64,000 nucleotides of DNA from Jeotgalibacillus salarius (GTDB lineage Bacteria > Bacillota > Bacilli > Bacillales > Jeotgalibacillaceae), in NCBI RefSeq assembly GCF_004405125.1, contig NZ_SORX01000007.1, forward strand, positions 62,001-126,000. Direction: 5' to 3'. The translations under genes were made by a program, and so were the position numbers. The notes under the pieces are model-generated. The model saw only the letters and a list, made by a program, of their open reading frames with translations, was not told the origin of the DNA and did no database searches. Below are positions 57,546 through 64,000 of this stretch, in pieces (within the stretch, counting starts at the first letter, position 1; each line of letters starts with the position of its first letter).

Positions 57546-58475
57546 CTATAACCTCAGTTCCACTGGCGCATCAGTCGAGAGTAAAACTTCAGATAAAATC
57601 TGTTCATTGTTTTTCATTAAAGAGGCTTCAGCAGTCAGCTGGATGCGATGACCGAGAACATAGTGAAAAAGATTTTTCACATCCTCCGGGATGACGTGAT
57701 TCCGATTATGTATAAACGCTGAACCCTGTGCTGCTTTTAATAGTGTAACTGCTGCTCTCGGGCTTGCTCCCCACTCAATCGAAGGGTGTGACCGTGTCGT
57801 TCTTATAAGGGTTAGAATATAGTCAACCATTTCATTATGAATTGAAACATCCCTCACTTCAGCAGCTGCTTTTTTCAGTTCTTCTATTGTCAGAACTTCA
57901 TTTAACAAAGGTTGATCTTCTTTAGCGATCCACTGCTTTAATATTAGTGACTCTTCATTAAACTGAGGATAATCAGCAGGTAATTTGAACATGAAACGGT
58001 CAAGCTGAGCATATGGCAGTGGAAAAGTTCCCTGTTGTGACTCTACAGGATTTTGTGTAGCAATCACCATAAAAGGAAAATCTGAGTGCAATGTTTCTCC
58101 ATCAATTGTTACCTGTTTTTCCTCCATCACTTCAAGTAAACTCGACTGAGTTCTCGGTGTAGCCCGGTTAATTTCATCTGCTAATAAAAAGTTTGTCATA
58201 ACAGGACCTTTTTTCAACTCAAATTTTCTCGTTTCCGGGTTGAAATAGTGAAGACCTGTTACGTCTGAAGGTAAAACATCAGGAGTGAACTGTATACGTG
58301 AAAAATCTCCGCCTGCTGCCTGTGCAAATGATTTTGCCAATAGGGTTTTGCCCGTGCCCGGAACGCTTTCAAGTAATACGTGTCCTCCCTGAAGCAAAGC
58401 AATCGTTAATAATTCAATCTCTTTTTCCCTACCAACAACTGATTTACCTACTTCATCGATCAGTGTCTTTCTCAT
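57546..58475 (-). CDS. MoxR-family AAA+ ATPase
   Basis: Chaperone-like AAA+ ATPase, 309 aa, corresponding to YeaC of B. subtilis. Walker A ESVPGTGKTLLAK (about 37-49), Walker B LLADEINRA, sensor 1 IATQNP, arginine finger region LDRF, sensor 2 GASPRA. ATG after GGGAGTGATGTT. First gene of MoxR-DUF58-DUF4129; all three are tightly packed. Confidence 0.95.
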   Translation of the reverse strand: MRKTLIDEVGKSVVGREKEIELLTIALLQGGHVLLESVPGTGKTLLAKSFAQAAGGDFSRIQFTPDVLPSDVTGLHYFNPETRKFELKKGPVMTNFLLADEINRATPRTQSSLLEVMEEKQVTIDGETLHSDFPFMVIATQNPVESQQGTFPLPYAQLDRFMFKLPADYPQFNEESLILKQWIAKEDQPLLNEVLTIEELKKAAAEVRDVSIHNEMVDYILTLIRTTRSHPSIEWGASPRAAVTLLKAAQGSAFIHNRNHVIPEDVKNLFHYVLGHRIQLTAEASLMKNNEQILSEVLLSTDAPVELRL

Positions 58476-58558
58476 AACATCACTCCCAGTTCTTTATTGT
58501 ATATAATTAACTATACTTAAAATTCTGATAAAAAGTTTCAAAAAAAATAGACTTAGTT

Positions 58559-58640
58559 ATAAGTTCTGCGGACGTACTTGCTACATTTCCCGATCATATT
58601 CCACTTAAAGGGATAGCAGGTGCTAATCTGCAGAACTTAT
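58559..58640. repeat. 82-bp palindromic element upstream of the MoxR operon
   Basis: Perfect 11-bp outer arms ATAAGTTCTGC (58559-58569)/GCAGAACTTAT (58630-58640). The inner pairing is ACTTGCTA (58576-58583) with TAGCAGGT (58614-58621, one G-T), and CCC with GGG. It lies between the SDR stop and the MoxR start. On the minus strand an eight-T run follows about 15 nt after the structure. Could be a structured RNA, a long terminator or a small mobile palindrome. Confidence 0.7.
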
Positions 58641-58675
58641 TACGTCTGTCCTGCTTATATTATTTCAACATGAAA

Positions 58676-59392
58676 TTAATGTTCATAGATCATCTTTCTG
58701 GTCATTCCACCATCAATCACGAGGTTCTCGCCATTAATAAAGTTATTCGCTTCATCAGTTAAAAACAGACACGCACGTGCAATATCCTCAGGCTTTCCAA
58801 CTCTGTTTGAAAGGTGCTGATCATGGTCTTTTTCTCTTAAACTGTCATAGTCTTCAGTTTGAATCCATCCCGGGCTGATCGCATTAACCGTAATATTTTT
58901 TTCGGAAAGAGTAACTGCAAGTGAATGCGTGAGCGCAAAAATTCCACCTTTAGTTGCCGCATACCCTTCAGTATCCGGTTCTGACATATGTGCCCTGGTA
59001 GAACACAGGTTAACGATCGAGCCACCCTGATCCATTAAGGTTGCCGCTTCCCTTGAACAATAGAATACACTTGATAAGTTGGTATGCAGTATACCTTCCC
59101 AGTCTTCAACCGTTACATCCCAGATCGATTTAAATTCAGAAATACCTGCATTATTGATCAGTATATCAAGTATCCCGGATTGTTGTTTTACGATCTCAAA
59201 TACTCTTTTTACTTCTTCATACTTGGAAACATCTGCTACTATTGCTTCAGCATGTTCAAGTTTTCCCGCTTCTTCGTACAGCTTATCCTTATTAACATCA
59301 ACCATATAAACATTGGCTTTCTCTTCAGCATATGCCTTTGCAATGGCCAGTCCGATTCCTTTTGCTGCACCAGTTACAACTACAGTTTTCAT
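58676..59392 (-). CDS. Short-chain dehydrogenase/reductase
   Basis: NAD(P)-dependent classical SDR, 238 aa. Cofactor motif TGAAKGIG, NNAG, active site Ser in NLCSTRA and Tyr-x-x-x-Lys in YAATKGG, then SPGWIQT. D37-like acidic residue (MVDVNKDK) after beta-2 suggests NAD preference. ATG after GAGGAGGAAATCAT. Substrate not identifiable. It follows a 64-aa gene by 12 nt, probably one transcript. Confidence 0.93.
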   Translation of the reverse strand: MKTVVVTGAAKGIGLAIAKAYAEEKANVYMVDVNKDKLYEEAGKLEHAEAIVADVSKYEEVKRVFEIVKQQSGILDILINNAGISEFKSIWDVTVEDWEGILHTNLSSVFYCSREAATLMDQGGSIVNLCSTRAHMSEPDTEGYAATKGGIFALTHSLAVTLSEKNITVNAISPGWIQTEDYDSLREKDHDQHLSNRVGKPEDIARACLFLTDEANNFINGENLVIDGGMTRKMIYEH

Positions 59393-59404
59393 ATGATTTC
59401 CTCC

Positions 59405-59599
59405 TCAGCTTCTCGCTTCTTCCTGATATTGATACACTGTTTTCCCGTGGTGCCTGGCGATTCCACGAAAATGCTTAAAGTCCTCCCGTGAAAGTAATAC
59501 ACTTCTAAAAAGATCAAAGTTTTCTTTTTCAATTACGATTTCTGCAAGTTCACCTGATTTTAATTGGTCCAGTAATACTGATGCCTCTTCTTTATTCAT
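59405..59599 (-). CDS. Hypothetical protein, 64 aa, upstream of the SDR gene
   Basis: Small soluble protein (MNKEEASVLLDQLKSGELAEI) ending ...HGKTVYQYQEEARS; charged, likely alpha-helical, no known motif. Start supported by AGGTGATGAAGA. Position suggests a functional or expression link with the SDR. Family not recognised. Confidence 0.7.
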   Translation of the reverse strand: MNKEEASVLLDQLKSGELAEIVIEKENFDLFRSVLLSREDFKHFRGIARHHGKTVYQYQEEARS

Positions 59600-59719
59600 T
59601 CTTCATCACCTGCTTTTTCATATTAAATTGTTTATATCACTTTATGAGTATTTTGAAACTTTTTTATTTCTTACACGTCTACTACAATAACAGCATACAT
59701 ATAGAATGGAGGAAATCAT

Positions 59720-60466
59720 ATGAAAAAGTTTATGATGTTACTGCTGATCTCCATGCTGGCTGCTTTTATGGCTGCATGCGGCACCGAAAATACCGGGGAA
59801 GAAAATACTGCCGGTGAGCAGAATCAGGAAGAAAGTACTGAAGAAGCTGAAGCACCGGAAGACACAGTTGAAGAAGAGAATGAAGAGGAAACAGTTGAAG
59901 AAACTGAATCTGAGACTGATTCAGAAGATATTGCTGAAGAAGAACCTGCTGAAGAAGAAGTGACAGAAGAAGGAACTGAAGAAGCTGACTCTGGTGAAGG
60001 CAAAGTTCGTCTCCTTGAACAGCCGATGACATTTACAATTAACGGTGAAGAAACTGAGCGTACTGCATTCCTTCAGGAAAGTGAAGAAAACAATTACAGT
60101 TTATACGTAGCTGATGGTTTTACTTTTACGCCTGAAGAACCAAACGTTGATCAGATTTATTTTGATGAAGATGGATCACAGTTTATGCGGGTTCACACTT
60201 ATCCTGTTTCTGAATCAGAAGCAGCACTGATTGAGGATCAAATGAAAGGTCAGGCTGAAGCAATCCAGGGTGAAGAAGCTGCTGATTGGATGCCGGAAGA
60301 TGCCTCACATGATATGATCGCAGGGTATGAAGCCGCTGTTGGCGATGACCAGTTCAAAACTTACCTTTATGAAATTGATGACATGTATGTAAGGATTGCC
60401 ATTCATGCAAAAGCCGATTCAGGCCTTGAAAATGCATTTCTTCAAATGGCAGAAACAATTGAATAA
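59720..60466 (+). CDS. Lipoprotein with Glu-rich linker, unknown function
   Basis: 248 aa. The signal peptide ends in lipobox MAAC (about residue 20). Residues 22-95 are very acidic (repeated Glu with Thr, Ala, Ser), followed by a compact C-terminal domain (about 96-248: LLEQPMTFTINGEETERTAF to the end) that I do not recognise. ATG after GGAGGAAATCAT. The same architecture (lipobox, acidic linker, domain) is seen in the deacetylase at 12-13 kb, typical of halotolerant surface proteins. Confidence 0.85.
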   Translation: MKKFMMLLLISMLAAFMAACGTENTGEENTAGEQNQEESTEEAEAPEDTVEEENEEETVEETESETDSEDIAEEEPAEEEVTEEGTEEADSGEGKVRLLEQPMTFTINGEETERTAFLQESEENNYSLYVADGFTFTPEEPNVDQIYFDEDGSQFMRVHTYPVSESEAALIEDQMKGQAEAIQGEEAADWMPEDASHDMIAGYEAAVGDDQFKTYLYEIDDMYVRIAIHAKADSGLENAFLQMAETIE

Positions 60467-60471
60467 TTGTT

Positions 60472-60503
60472 TGACCGCTTCCTTAACCGGGAAGCGGTTT
60501 TTT
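60472..60503 (+). terminator. Terminator of the Glu-rich lipoprotein gene
   Basis: ACCGCTTCC/GGAAGCGGT with a 7-nt loop and T-run. Confidence 0.92.
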
Positions 60504-60534
60504 ATATGTTAATCATCTTTGTGAAGCAAATTAA

Positions 60535-60563
60535 TTGAAAGTCAATTAAGGTCAAAGTATACT
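60535..60563 (+). promoter_or_regulatory. clpE sigma-A promoter
   Basis: TTGAAA (60535-60540), 17 nt, TATACT (60558-60563). Confidence 0.8.
60540..60556 (+). promoter_or_regulatory. CtsR operator 1 of clpE
   Basis: AGTCAAT-taa-GGTCAAA matches the CtsR heptad direct repeat RGTCAAA-n3-RGTCAAA with one change. It fills the -35/-10 spacer. Confidence 0.88.
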
Positions 60564-60573
60564 GAAAACAGAA

Positions 60574-60590
60574 AGTCAAAGTTAGTCAGA
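60574..60590 (+). promoter_or_regulatory. CtsR operator 2 of clpE
   Basis: AGTCAAA-gtt-AGTCAGA, one change from consensus, just downstream of the transcription start. Confidence 0.82.
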
Positions 60591-60623
60591 CTATAACAGA
60601 TGAACTTACGAGGAGGAGTCACA

Positions 60624-62711
60624 ATGATTTGTCAAAAGTGCCAGAGTAACACAGCTAATATAAAATTCAGAGTTCAATTGGATAATCAGGTTCAGGATTT
60701 TCATTTGTGCTCCGCATGCTATAAAGAAGAACGATCTAAGCTACATGCTGCGATGAACAATAAAGGACACGATCAGTTCCAGCCCTTTGACCAAATGGAG
60801 CAGGAACAGCAGCCGGAGAAAGAGAACGGACTCCTTGAAGAGTACGGACGAAATCTGACAAACCTTGCACATGCAGGTTTAATTGATCCGGTGATCGGCC
60901 GCAATGCGGAAATCGAGCAGATGATAGAAATTCTGAATAGAAGAAACAAAAATAACCCAGTACTGATCGGTGAACCCGGAATTGGTAAAACGGCTGTTGC
61001 TGAAGGTCTTGCACTAAAAATCTCGGAGGGCAATGTACCACAGAAGCTGGAGCAAAAAGAAGTGATTTTACTAGATGTAGCATCACTTGTTTCAAATACC
61101 GGGATCAGAGGTCAATTCGAAGAAAGAATGAAACAGCTCATCAGTGAGCTGCAGCAGCGCAAAAATATTATTTTATTCATTGATGAGATCCATCAGATTG
61201 TTGGTGCGGGGTCTGCGGAAGGATCAATGGATGCCGGAAACATTCTGAAGCCTGCTCTTGCACGTGGAGAATTGCAGCTTGTAGGTGCTACCACACTTAC
61301 TGAGTATCGTAAAATTGAAAAAGATGCAGCACTAGAACGCCGTTTTCAGCCTATTCACCTAAAAGAACCTTCTATCCCAGAAGCAATTGAAATTCTTCAC
61401 GGACTTGCTCCAAGATATGAAGAATATCACGCTGTTACGTATAGCGCTGAAGCAATCGAAGCGACTGTCACGCTATCCAAACGATATATTCAGGATCGAT
61501 TCCTTCCAGACAAGGCAATTGACCTGATGGATGAAGCAGGATCAAAGCTGAACCTTACGTTAGACAATGCTGATAAAGCTGCTGTTGAAGATCGACTCAA
61601 GTCTATTCATGCAGAAAAAGAAGAAGCACTTAAACACGAAGAATATGAAAAAGCTGCCAAATTAAGAGATGAAGAAGCAGAACTCGAAAAAGTGTTAGAA
61701 AAGCCTGCTTCTTCTGAAAAACCAATTGTACAAATAGAGTTGATTCAAAAACTAATTGAACGAAAAACTGGTATTCCTGTTGGAAAGCTTGAGCAGGATG
61801 AGCATAAAAAAATGGCTGATCTAGAAGAAAACCTGCGCACTCATGTCATTGGACAGAACGAAGCAGTAAAACGTGTAGCAAAAGCCGTGCGCAGAAGTCG
61901 TGCAGGACTAAAATCGAAAAATCGCCCGGCAGGTTCATTCCTTTTTGTGGGACCAACCGGTGTTGGTAAAACCGAATTGTCCAAAACGCTCGCTGAAGAA
62001 TTATTCGGTTCAAAGGATCACATGGTCCGACTTGATATGAGCGAATATATGGAAAAACACAGTGTGTCTAAACTGATTGGTTCGCCACCAGGATATGTAG
62101 GACATGATCAGGCCGGTCAGCTGACTGAAAAAGTTCGCCGATCTCCTTATACGATTCTTCTATTGGATGAAATCGAGAAAGCGCACCCCGATGTGATGCA
62201 TATGTTTCTTCAAATCATGGAAGATGGACGGTTAACTGACAGTCAGGGACGTACAGTAAGCTTCAAAGAAACAGTTATTATCATGACAAGTAACGCAGGT
62301 ATAGGTACAAGAAAGAAAGCAGTCGGCTTTGGAGCAACTCAGACTGCCGATGAAACTTCTATTCTTGAATCATTAAGCGACTTTTTCAAACCCGAATTTT
62401 TAAACAGGTTTGATAGCATTATTGAGTTTGAATCTCTAGAAAAAGAACATTTGATCAAAATTGTTGATCTCATGCTGAATGAATTAAAGGAACTAATCGA
62501 AGAACAGGACATGAAGCTTGATGTAACAGACGAAGTAAAGGAACGAATCGCTGAACTTGGCTACCACCCTTCTTTTGGTGCGAGACCTTTAAGAAGAGTC
62601 ATTCAGGAAACGATCGAGGATCAGGTAACTGACTTTATGTACGATTTCCCTGAAGAAAAACAGTTAAAAGCAGTGCTGGATGAAAATGATATTAAAATCG
62701 AAAAAATGTAA
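60624..62711 (+). CDS. clpE: ATP-dependent Clp protease ATPase subunit ClpE
   Basis: HSP100 unfoldase feeding ClpP, part of the CtsR heat-shock regulon and involved in clearing aggregates and CtsR. 695 aa from ATG 60624 (MICQKCQ), after GAGGAGGAG. An N-terminal zinc finger C3-x2-C6...C29-x2-C32 replaces the Clp_N domain. AAA+ 1 has Walker A GEPGIGKT (116-123). A UVR-like coiled segment ([19 protein letters not shown]) follows, then AAA+ 2 with GPTGVGKT and the ClpP-contact tripeptide VGF. Confidence 0.97.
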   Translation: MICQKCQSNTANIKFRVQLDNQVQDFHLCSACYKEERSKLHAAMNNKGHDQFQPFDQMEQEQQPEKENGLLEEYGRNLTNLAHAGLIDPVIGRNAEIEQMIEILNRRNKNNPVLIGEPGIGKTAVAEGLALKISEGNVPQKLEQKEVILLDVASLVSNTGIRGQFEERMKQLISELQQRKNIILFIDEIHQIVGAGSAEGSMDAGNILKPALARGELQLVGATTLTEYRKIEKDAALERRFQPIHLKEPSIPEAIEILHGLAPRYEEYHAVTYSAEAIEATVTLSKRYIQDRFLPDKAIDLMDEAGSKLNLTLDNADKAAVEDRLKSIHAEKEEALKHEEYEKAAKLRDEEAELEKVLEKPASSEKPIVQIELIQKLIERKTGIPVGKLEQDEHKKMADLEENLRTHVIGQNEAVKRVAKAVRRSRAGLKSKNRPAGSFLFVGPTGVGKTELSKTLAEELFGSKDHMVRLDMSEYMEKHSVSKLIGSPPGYVGHDQAGQLTEKVRRSPYTILLLDEIEKAHPDVMHMFLQIMEDGRLTDSQGRTVSFKETVIIMTSNAGIGTRKKAVGFGATQTADETSILESLSDFFKPEFLNRFDSIIEFESLEKEHLIKIVDLMLNELKELIEEQDMKLDVTDEVKERIAELGYHPSFGARPLRRVIQETIEDQVTDFMYDFPEEKQLKAVLDENDIKIEKM

Positions 62712-62759
62712 TTAAAAAGAAAAACTACACGAACTGAAATCTATAAAAAGTAGTATTAA

Positions 62760-62795
62760 AAGAGGATGGGACAAAAAAAGCTGTCCCATCCTCTT
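62760..62795. terminator. Terminator of clpE
   Basis: AAGAGGATGGGACA/TGTCCCATCCTCTT, a 14-bp perfect stem with an 8-nt loop; T-rich on both exits, so probably bidirectional. Confidence 0.85.
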
Positions 62796-62927
62796 ACTTG
62801 TTTAGCTTAGATCTCAATAAAAATTTTGTTTAAGAGATTGTTTTGTGTTCGTATGTTTATTTGGACAATTACGAATGACTTTACATATTTGATTAGCTTT
62901 ATGTGCAGCTTCTCATTTTTATTAACG

Positions 62928-64000
62928 TCAAAGCACTTTATCATCCACACGGTTAAGCCAATTTTCTATTTTATTTACTACAGACTTAAGGCTGCCTTCT
63001 TCAAATGGCGATTTGAGATTTGCCTCTTTCAAAAGTTCAGTGAACGATTTTGACCCGCCTAAAGTACATAAATGGACATAGTCTTTCCAGGCAACATCAA
63101 AATCTTCTGTTGATTTTTCCCAAAACTGAAAAGCACAAATCTGCGCAAGCGTATAGTCAATATAATAAAATGGAACTTCGTATATATGACCCTGTCTCTG
63201 CCATACACCTCCACTGTTTAAATAATTATGATCGCCATAATCACGGTGCGGAAGGTAGATGGCTTCAAGTTCTTTCCAGACTGCTTTGCGCTCTGAAGGC
63301 GACATATCAGGATTTTCATAAATGCGGTGCTGAAATTCATCTACAGCCACTCCATATGGAAGGAATAAGATTCCGCTGCTCAAGTGAGAAAACTTGTATT
63401 TCTCAGTTTCTTCCTCAAAAAAGTTTTCCATCCATGGCCAAGTCAGAAATTCCATGCTCATTGAATGAATTTCTGCCGCTTCATGAGTTGGCCATATATA
63501 TTCAGGTATATCAGTGCTTCTACTCATGTATACCTGAAAAGCATGTCCAGCTTCATGAGTTAATACATCAATGTCTGCCGAAGTACCATTAAAGTTAGAG
63601 AAAATAAACGGGGCTTCATAGTTTTCAATAAACGTACAATAACCCCCTGCTTCTTTACCCTTTTTAGCTTCCAGGTCCATCAGTTCACGCTCATTCATAA
63701 ATGTAAAGAACTCATTTGTTTCATCTGAAAGCTCCTGGTACATTTGTTTACCTTTTTGAATAATCCAGTCCGGACCACCTTTTGGGTTTGCATTTCCCGT
63801 TAAGAATTCCAGTGATTCATCCCAGAACTTTAACTCTGCTACGCCAATTCTTTCTTTTTGACGCTCCCTAAGCTTTGTTGCGAGTGGAACAACGTATTGT
63901 CTGACCTGTTCACGGAACTTGTCAACCTGCTCTGCATCATAATCCACTCTCAGCATTCTTAGATATCCCACTTCCACAAAATTCTTAAACCCAAGTTTCA
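62928..64000 (-). CDS. M3-family oligoendopeptidase, 5' end beyond the window
   Basis: Cytosolic zinc metallopeptidase of the PepF/M3 family cutting short peptides. The open frame continues past base 64000; the last visible upstream codons read KLGFKNFVEVGYLRM, so the N-terminal third (about 200 residues) is missing. The zinc site HEAGH is clear (LTHEAGHAFQVYM) with the third-ligand region HEAAEIHSMSMEF, and PFYYIDYTLAQICAFQFW near the C-terminus. No internal start should be used. Confidence 0.93.
   Translation of the reverse strand, partial: KLGFKNFVEVGYLRMLRVDYDAEQVDKFREQVRQYVVPLATKLRERQKERIGVAELKFWDESLEFLTGNANPKGGPDWIIQKGKQMYQELSDETNEFFTFMNERELMDLEAKKGKEAGGYCTFIENYEAPFIFSNFNGTSADIDVLTHEAGHAFQVYMSRSTDIPEYIWPTHEAAEIHSMSMEFLTWPWMENFFEEETEKYKFSHLSSGILFLPYGVAVDEFQHRIYENPDMSPSERKAVWKELEAIYLPHRDYGDHNYLNSGGVWQRQGHIYEVPFYYIDYTLAQICAFQFWEKSTEDFDVAWKDYVHLCTLGGSKSFTELLKEANLKSPFEEGSLKSVVNKIENWLNRVDDKVL

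Noticed and set aside
59766-60032. Leu/Gln-rich frame opposite the acidic lipoprotein
   Set aside because: Same cause: reverse reading of Glu-rich codons.

Overview
The window is a chromosomal segment of a low-GC Gram-positive bacterium of the Bacillales. I base this on strong AGGAGG ribosome-binding sites, frequent TTG and GTG starts, sigma-A promoters, a T-box, and Rex, FadR and CtsR operators. Most genes also sit in the same neighbourhoods as in the Bacillus subtilis interval patA - pdhABCD - speA - yktA/B/C - typA, here in inverted orientation. The proteins resemble marine or halotolerant Bacillaceae/Planococcaceae (a Jeotgalibacillus-like genome is my guess, untested). I see no rRNA, tRNA, CRISPR array, prophage, transposase or plasmid gene.

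Layout. 1-3.5 kb: branched-chain amino acid genes ilvE and T-box-ilvB-ilvN. 3.9-8.8 kb: housekeeping genes ylaH-typA, ylaF, yktC, ykzI, yktB, yktA. 8.9-13.2 kb: arginine decarboxylase speA and two surface lipoproteins (a CapA-like protein and a polysaccharide deacetylase). 13.3-19.4 kb: pyruvate dehydrogenase pdhABCD and ykyA. 19.6-23.2 kb: peptide deformylase, an uncatalogued 23-codon basic peptide, rpoY-rnjA, ktrC. 23.3-30.5 kb: a bd-type oxidase under a Rex box, a heterodimeric ABC exporter and peroxiredoxin ykuU. 30.7-39.1 kb: a MscS channel, dapH-dapL (acetylase branch of lysine synthesis), the operon cbpB(darB)-MFS-ccpC, ykuJ, a glutaredoxin-like protein and fadH under a FadR operator. 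39.2-45.1 kb: a polyphosphate module ppx-ppk and a PAS/GGDEF/EAL protein. 45.1-52.9 kb: ykyB, cheV, ykuV, an MFS protein, corA, patA, ykwC, ykwB. 53-58.5 kb: ptsHI and a MoxR-DUF58-DUF4129 operon. 58.6-64 kb: a short-chain dehydrogenase with a small partner, a Glu-rich lipoprotein, clpE under two CtsR boxes, and a truncated M3 peptidase.

How the genes work together. dapH, patA and dapL give the acetylated steps of meso-diaminopimelate synthesis. pdhABCD, CcpC and PTS HPr/EI sit at the glycolysis/TCA control point. The Rex-box bd oxidase handles low-oxygen electron flow. KtrC and CbpB/DarB are both members of known c-di-AMP effector families. Ppk/Ppx and the EAL protein form a possible polyphosphate/c-di-GMP signalling cluster absent from the B. 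subtilis order.

No wholly new multi-gene system is evident. The most interesting unexplained items are a dispersed family of palindromic intergenic repeats with terminal inverted repeats (four convincing copies), the 23-aa basic peptide with its own strong promoter and a Fur-like sequence, an 82-bp palindromic element next to the MoxR operon, and a perfect 25-bp hairpin between ykzI and yktC.
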